From Pseudoflavonifractor sp. An184 (GTDB lineage: Bacteria > Bacillota > Clostridia > Oscillospirales > Oscillospiraceae): DNA of 64,000 nucleotides. The position numbers were made by a program, and so were the translations under genes. The stretch spans positions 62,001 through 126,000 of the forward strand of contig NZ_NFKI01000002.1 of NCBI RefSeq assembly GCF_002160305.1, written 5' to 3'. Of this stretch, positions 61,671 to 64,000 are shown piece by piece. Every line of letters begins with the position of its first letter. The stretch's first letter is position 1. Below the pieces are notes generated by a model. The model was not told the origin of the DNA and did not search any database. It saw only the letters and a list, made by a program, of their open reading frames with translations.

Positions 61671-63026
61671 GTGTCCAAACAAATTCATCTCACCTCCGGC
61701 CCCATCACCGGACAGCTGATCCGGCTGTGCCTCCCCCTACTGGCGGCCAACGTGCTCCAGCAGCTGTACAACATCATCAACTCTCTGGTGGTCACCTACT
61801 ACATCGGCGGGGACGCCTTCGCCGCCCTGGGGGTTGCGGAGAGCGTGATGAATCTGTTTATCTATGTGATCACCGGAGCCTGTATGGGCTCCTCCGTGCT
61901 GGTGGCCCGGTTTTTCGGGGAGGAGAACTTCCCCCGCCTGCGCCAGCAGCTCTTTGTCTCCGGCGTGCTCATCGGCGGAACCGTGCTGGCGGCGGTGAGT
62001 CTGACCCTTCTGTTTTTAAACCCTCTGCTGGTTTTGATCCAGACTCCCCCCGAGCTGATGGACTATGTCACCGACTACCTGCGGATCATCCTGGTGGGGA
62101 TGGTCTTTACCTTCGCCTATAACTACCTGGCCGCCACCCTGCGAGCCATCGGCAACACCCAGGCGGCCCTGTTCTTCCTGCTCATCTCCCTGGGGTACAA
62201 CCTGGGGGCGGCCTGGGTGCTGGTGGCCCAGCTGGGACTGGGCATCCAGGGGACCGCCCTGGCCACCTCCAGCGCCCAGCTCCTATCCGCCCTGCTGTGC
62301 CTGGTGTATATCCGAAAAAAGCAGCCCTTCCTGATGATCCAGCGCTCCGACATGCGCATGGACCCGATGCTGATGCGCCTCACCGCCAGCTATGGGGCGG
62401 TGGCCGCCCTCCAGCAGTCCAGCCTCTATCTGGGCAAGCTCATCGTCCAGAGCGCCGTCAACGGCATCAGCACCGCCGCCATCTCCGCCTTCACCGCCAC
62501 CACCCGCGTGGAGAACTTCAGTCAGGCCTTCGGCATCAGCGGCTGCGAGGCCATCGCCATCTTTGTGGCCCAGAACCAGGGGGCCAAAAAACATCGCCGG
62601 GCCCTGGACGGCTTCCGGAACGGAGCCGCCATGGTGGTGGGGATCGGCGTGGTGTTCTCCCTCCTGCTGACCTTCGGAGGACACGCCCTGGTGACCCCCT
62701 TCCTGGACGGGGACGGGGAGAGCATCGCCCTGGGCGCCTCGTATCTGCTCTGGATGGGCCCCTTCTACTTCCTGTCCTTCATCGGCCACTCCTATGTGGG
62801 CCACTACCGGGGTATCGGCCGGATGAACGTCACCTTCATCGGTACCACCCTCCAGATCGCCGTCCGGGTCATCGGGACCTACGCCCTGGTGGGCCTGCTG
62901 GGCCTGAACGCGGTGGCCCTGGCTACCGGCCTGGGCTGGGTGGTCATCGTCCTGTTCCACTCCACCGTCTTTATCCTGGAACTCAAAGGGATCGGCTACC
63001 GCCTCCCCACCCGGGACGAAGCATAA
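61671..63026 (+). CDS. MATE family efflux transporter
   Basis: 451 aa from a GTG at 61671 with GAGGAGG eight bases upstream. 12 membrane helices in two halves; GPITGQLIRLCLPLLAANVLQQLYNIINSLVV at the start and the matching second half SYGAVAALQQSSLYLGKLIVQSAVNG. Family members export drugs or metabolites in exchange for Na+ or H+. Terminator follows. Confidence 0.94.
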   Translation: MSKQIHLTSGPITGQLIRLCLPLLAANVLQQLYNIINSLVVTYYIGGDAFAALGVAESVMNLFIYVITGACMGSSVLVARFFGEENFPRLRQQLFVSGVLIGGTVLAAVSLTLLFLNPLLVLIQTPPELMDYVTDYLRIILVGMVFTFAYNYLAATLRAIGNTQAALFFLLISLGYNLGAAWVLVAQLGLGIQGTALATSSAQLLSALLCLVYIRKKQPFLMIQRSDMRMDPMLMRLTASYGAVAALQQSSLYLGKLIVQSAVNGISTAAISAFTATTRVENFSQAFGISGCEAIAIFVAQNQGAKKHRRALDGFRNGAAMVVGIGVVFSLLLTFGGHALVTPFLDGDGESIALGASYLLWMGPFYFLSFIGHSYVGHYRGIGRMNVTFIGTTLQIAVRVIGTYALVGLLGLNAVALATGLGWVVIVLFHSTVFILELKGIGYRLPTRDEA

Positions 63027-63027
63027 A

Positions 63028-63064
63028 AATACGGCTCGGACCTTTTGGGTCCGAGCCGTATTTG
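63028..63064. terminator. Bidirectional intrinsic terminator
   Basis: AAATACGGCTCGGACC / GGTCCGAGCCGTATTT with a 5-base TTTTG loop, between the MATE gene and the minus-strand gene. Confidence 0.85.
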
Positions 63065-63076
63065 CATTTGATTTTG

Positions 63077-63589
63077 TTATGAAAGGCTGTATCCGCCCCG
63101 GACCAGCACCTTTACCGTGCTGCCCCCGGCGGTGATGTAGTGGTCGGTCATGGTAGCCATGTACAGATGGTTCTGCACCAGCCCCTCGCCGCTGTTCAGG
63201 TTCCCGCCGGTGGTCACGTCCACCAGAGCCGGGTTCACCGCCGCCCCCGCGGCGGCGCTGCCCACCCGGAGCATCACCTCGGCCCCCAGGTCCAGATTCA
63301 TCCTCTGTCCCGGGTTGAGGGTGACCACCGTGTAGGAGGCGCTGGTCCCCCCTCCGCCCTGGGCGGCGATCTGATTGAACTGAGTGGTGAGCTCCGCCTG
63401 ACGGGTCTCGGCGCTGGCCTCCACGTCCTGCTTCAGCTTGGGGAGCACCGTATCGTTGAGATAGCTCAGGGTCACCAGGGGGTCGCTCTCGCTCCCCGCC
63501 CCCGCCGCCAAGGCCACCCCGGTGCCCAGGCACAGGGCGGTCAGGCAGAAGGCCCCCACGCGGATCTTCCAGTTGTGTGTTTGTTTCAT
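63077..63589 (-). CDS. Secreted protein related to the N-terminus of the SLH protein
   Basis: 170 aa from the ATG at 63589 with AAGGAG eight bases upstream. Signal peptide 1-29 (KIRVGAFCLTALCLGTGVALAAG), then DPLVTLSYLNDTVLPKLKQD, matching SLISLSYLTDTFLPSAQSQ of the SLH protein at 21557, then a beta-rich part with MNLDLGAEVMLRVGSA and a VQNHLYMATMTDHYI segment parallel to TAGHRYLVGEDTSA of the SLH protein. No SLH domains, so it is not wall-anchored by that route. Function unknown. Confidence 0.75.
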   Translation of the reverse strand: MKQTHNWKIRVGAFCLTALCLGTGVALAAGAGSESDPLVTLSYLNDTVLPKLKQDVEASAETRQAELTTQFNQIAAQGGGGTSASYTVVTLNPGQRMNLDLGAEVMLRVGSAAAGAAVNPALVDVTTGGNLNSGEGLVQNHLYMATMTDHYITAGGSTVKVLVRGGYSLS

Positions 63590-63657
63590 CCTCTGTACTC
63601 CTTCGGGCCGCGCCCCTTTATCGTTATGTAAACCGCCCCAAAAGAGGCGGCCGCCCA

Positions 63658-63817
63658 GGCCCTGTTTGAAAATGGAAATGTACCCAGCGGCGAGGGATTT
63701 TTTCGCCAGACAAGGCGATTTGACGCAGCAATCCTTTGTGGATTGCAAGGAAAATCAACGCAGTATGGCGGAAAAAGACCCGCCGTTTGGGTATATTGAC
63801 ATGTTTCAAACATGGCC
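63658..63817. mobile_element. MITE-like element, copy 2, inverted
   Basis: About 160 bp, reverse complement of the element at 60921. Ends GGCCCTGTTTGAAAA and TTTCAAACATGGCC. It lies between the mazF-like gene and the secreted-protein gene. Confidence 0.75.
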
Positions 63818-63821
63818 TATG

Positions 63822-64000
63822 TCACACCATGGTCTCCGGGTGGAGGCCAAAGCTGACCGCGATGGCGTTGTCTACTTTTTTCATGACCGCGTCGTCCAGC
63901 TTGCCCATGTGCTCCCGCAGGCGGCGCTTATCCAGGGTGCGGATCTGCTCCAGAAGGATGATGGAGTCCTTGGGCAGCCCGCAGCTCAGGGCCGAGAGGG
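63822..64000 (-). CDS. MazF/PemK-type endoribonuclease toxin, C-terminal part, cut by window edge
   Basis: The minus-strand frame from the right edge to TGA at 63822 reads [24 protein letters not shown], then [32 protein letters not shown] is a MazF signature (second RNA-binding/catalytic motif). Chromosomal MazF cuts RNA at short sites and is neutralised by MazE, which would lie outside the window. Confidence 0.8.
   Translation of the reverse strand, partial: LSALSCGLPKDSIILLEQIRTLDKRRLREHMGKLDDAVMKKVDNAIAVSFGLHPETMV

Overview
The window looks like a chromosomal segment of a high-GC, spore-forming gut Firmicute, most likely in the Oscillospiraceae (Flavonifractor / Lawsonibacter / Intestinimonas type). 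The reasons are a spoIIAA-spoIIAB-sigF operon, rex, an SLH-domain surface protein, a complete rnfCDGEAB operon, RNase M5 beside holA, and intergenic regions full of GC-rich palindromic repeats. The genus is an inference. No rRNA, tRNA or CRISPR array was seen.

Bases 1 to about 12,165 are an accessory island, visibly more AT-rich than the rest. It holds the start of a CHC2 zinc-finger (primase-like) gene, a sigma-like helix-turn-helix protein and a DUF6076 protein, then one long minus-strand type I restriction-modification cluster. In transcription order that cluster is: half-length hsdS, hsdM, dinD, a 45-aa gene, full hsdS, a 70-aa Cys/His protein, a DUF2188 protein, hsdR, and a YgjP-type metallopeptidase. 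A DUF6061 gene follows. The right boundary lies at or next to a truncated XRE regulator (12166-12294).

From 12.3 to 45 kb the genes are mostly housekeeping and mostly on the minus strand: rnmV-holA-pdxY, an alpha/beta hydrolase, addB with a NIF3-like gene, a Gly/Cys-rich mini-protein, rex with an SLH protein, an IMPase-family phosphatase, a riboflavin operon (ribD-ribE-ribBA-ribH-HAD phosphatase) behind an FMN riboswitch and two terminators, an NSS transporter, rnfCDGEAB, coaD/rsmD, a NUDIX protein, uvrC, HPr and mutS2.

From 44.8 to 59.4 kb the plus strand carries a chloramphenicol-acetyltransferase-like gene, an AGCS sodium:alanine symporter, and the conserved rimP-nusA-rnpM-L7Ae-infB-rbfA-nrnA-truB-ribF cluster, then a DUF1576 membrane protein. 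This cluster is broken up by repeats. Most striking, the 3' end of infB and the 5' end of truB have each been duplicated on either side of an unrelated repeat-derived insert (69-bp and 39-bp direct repeats), leaving one working gene and one orphan fragment each time.

From 59.7 to 64 kb lie spoIIAA-spoIIAB-sigF, with a ~160-bp MITE-like element between spoIIAA and spoIIAB, then a MATE transporter, a secreted protein related to the N-terminus of the SLH protein, a second, inverted copy of the MITE, and the C-terminal part of a MazF/PemK-type toxin gene running off the edge.

Functionally, the window combines Rnf-based ion-gradient energy coupling with Na+-dependent transport (NSS, AGCS, probably MATE), redox sensing (Rex), flavin synthesis that supplies Rnf, and translation and sporulation control. 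The main unexplained signal is the set of short palindromic elements that reshape gene ends.
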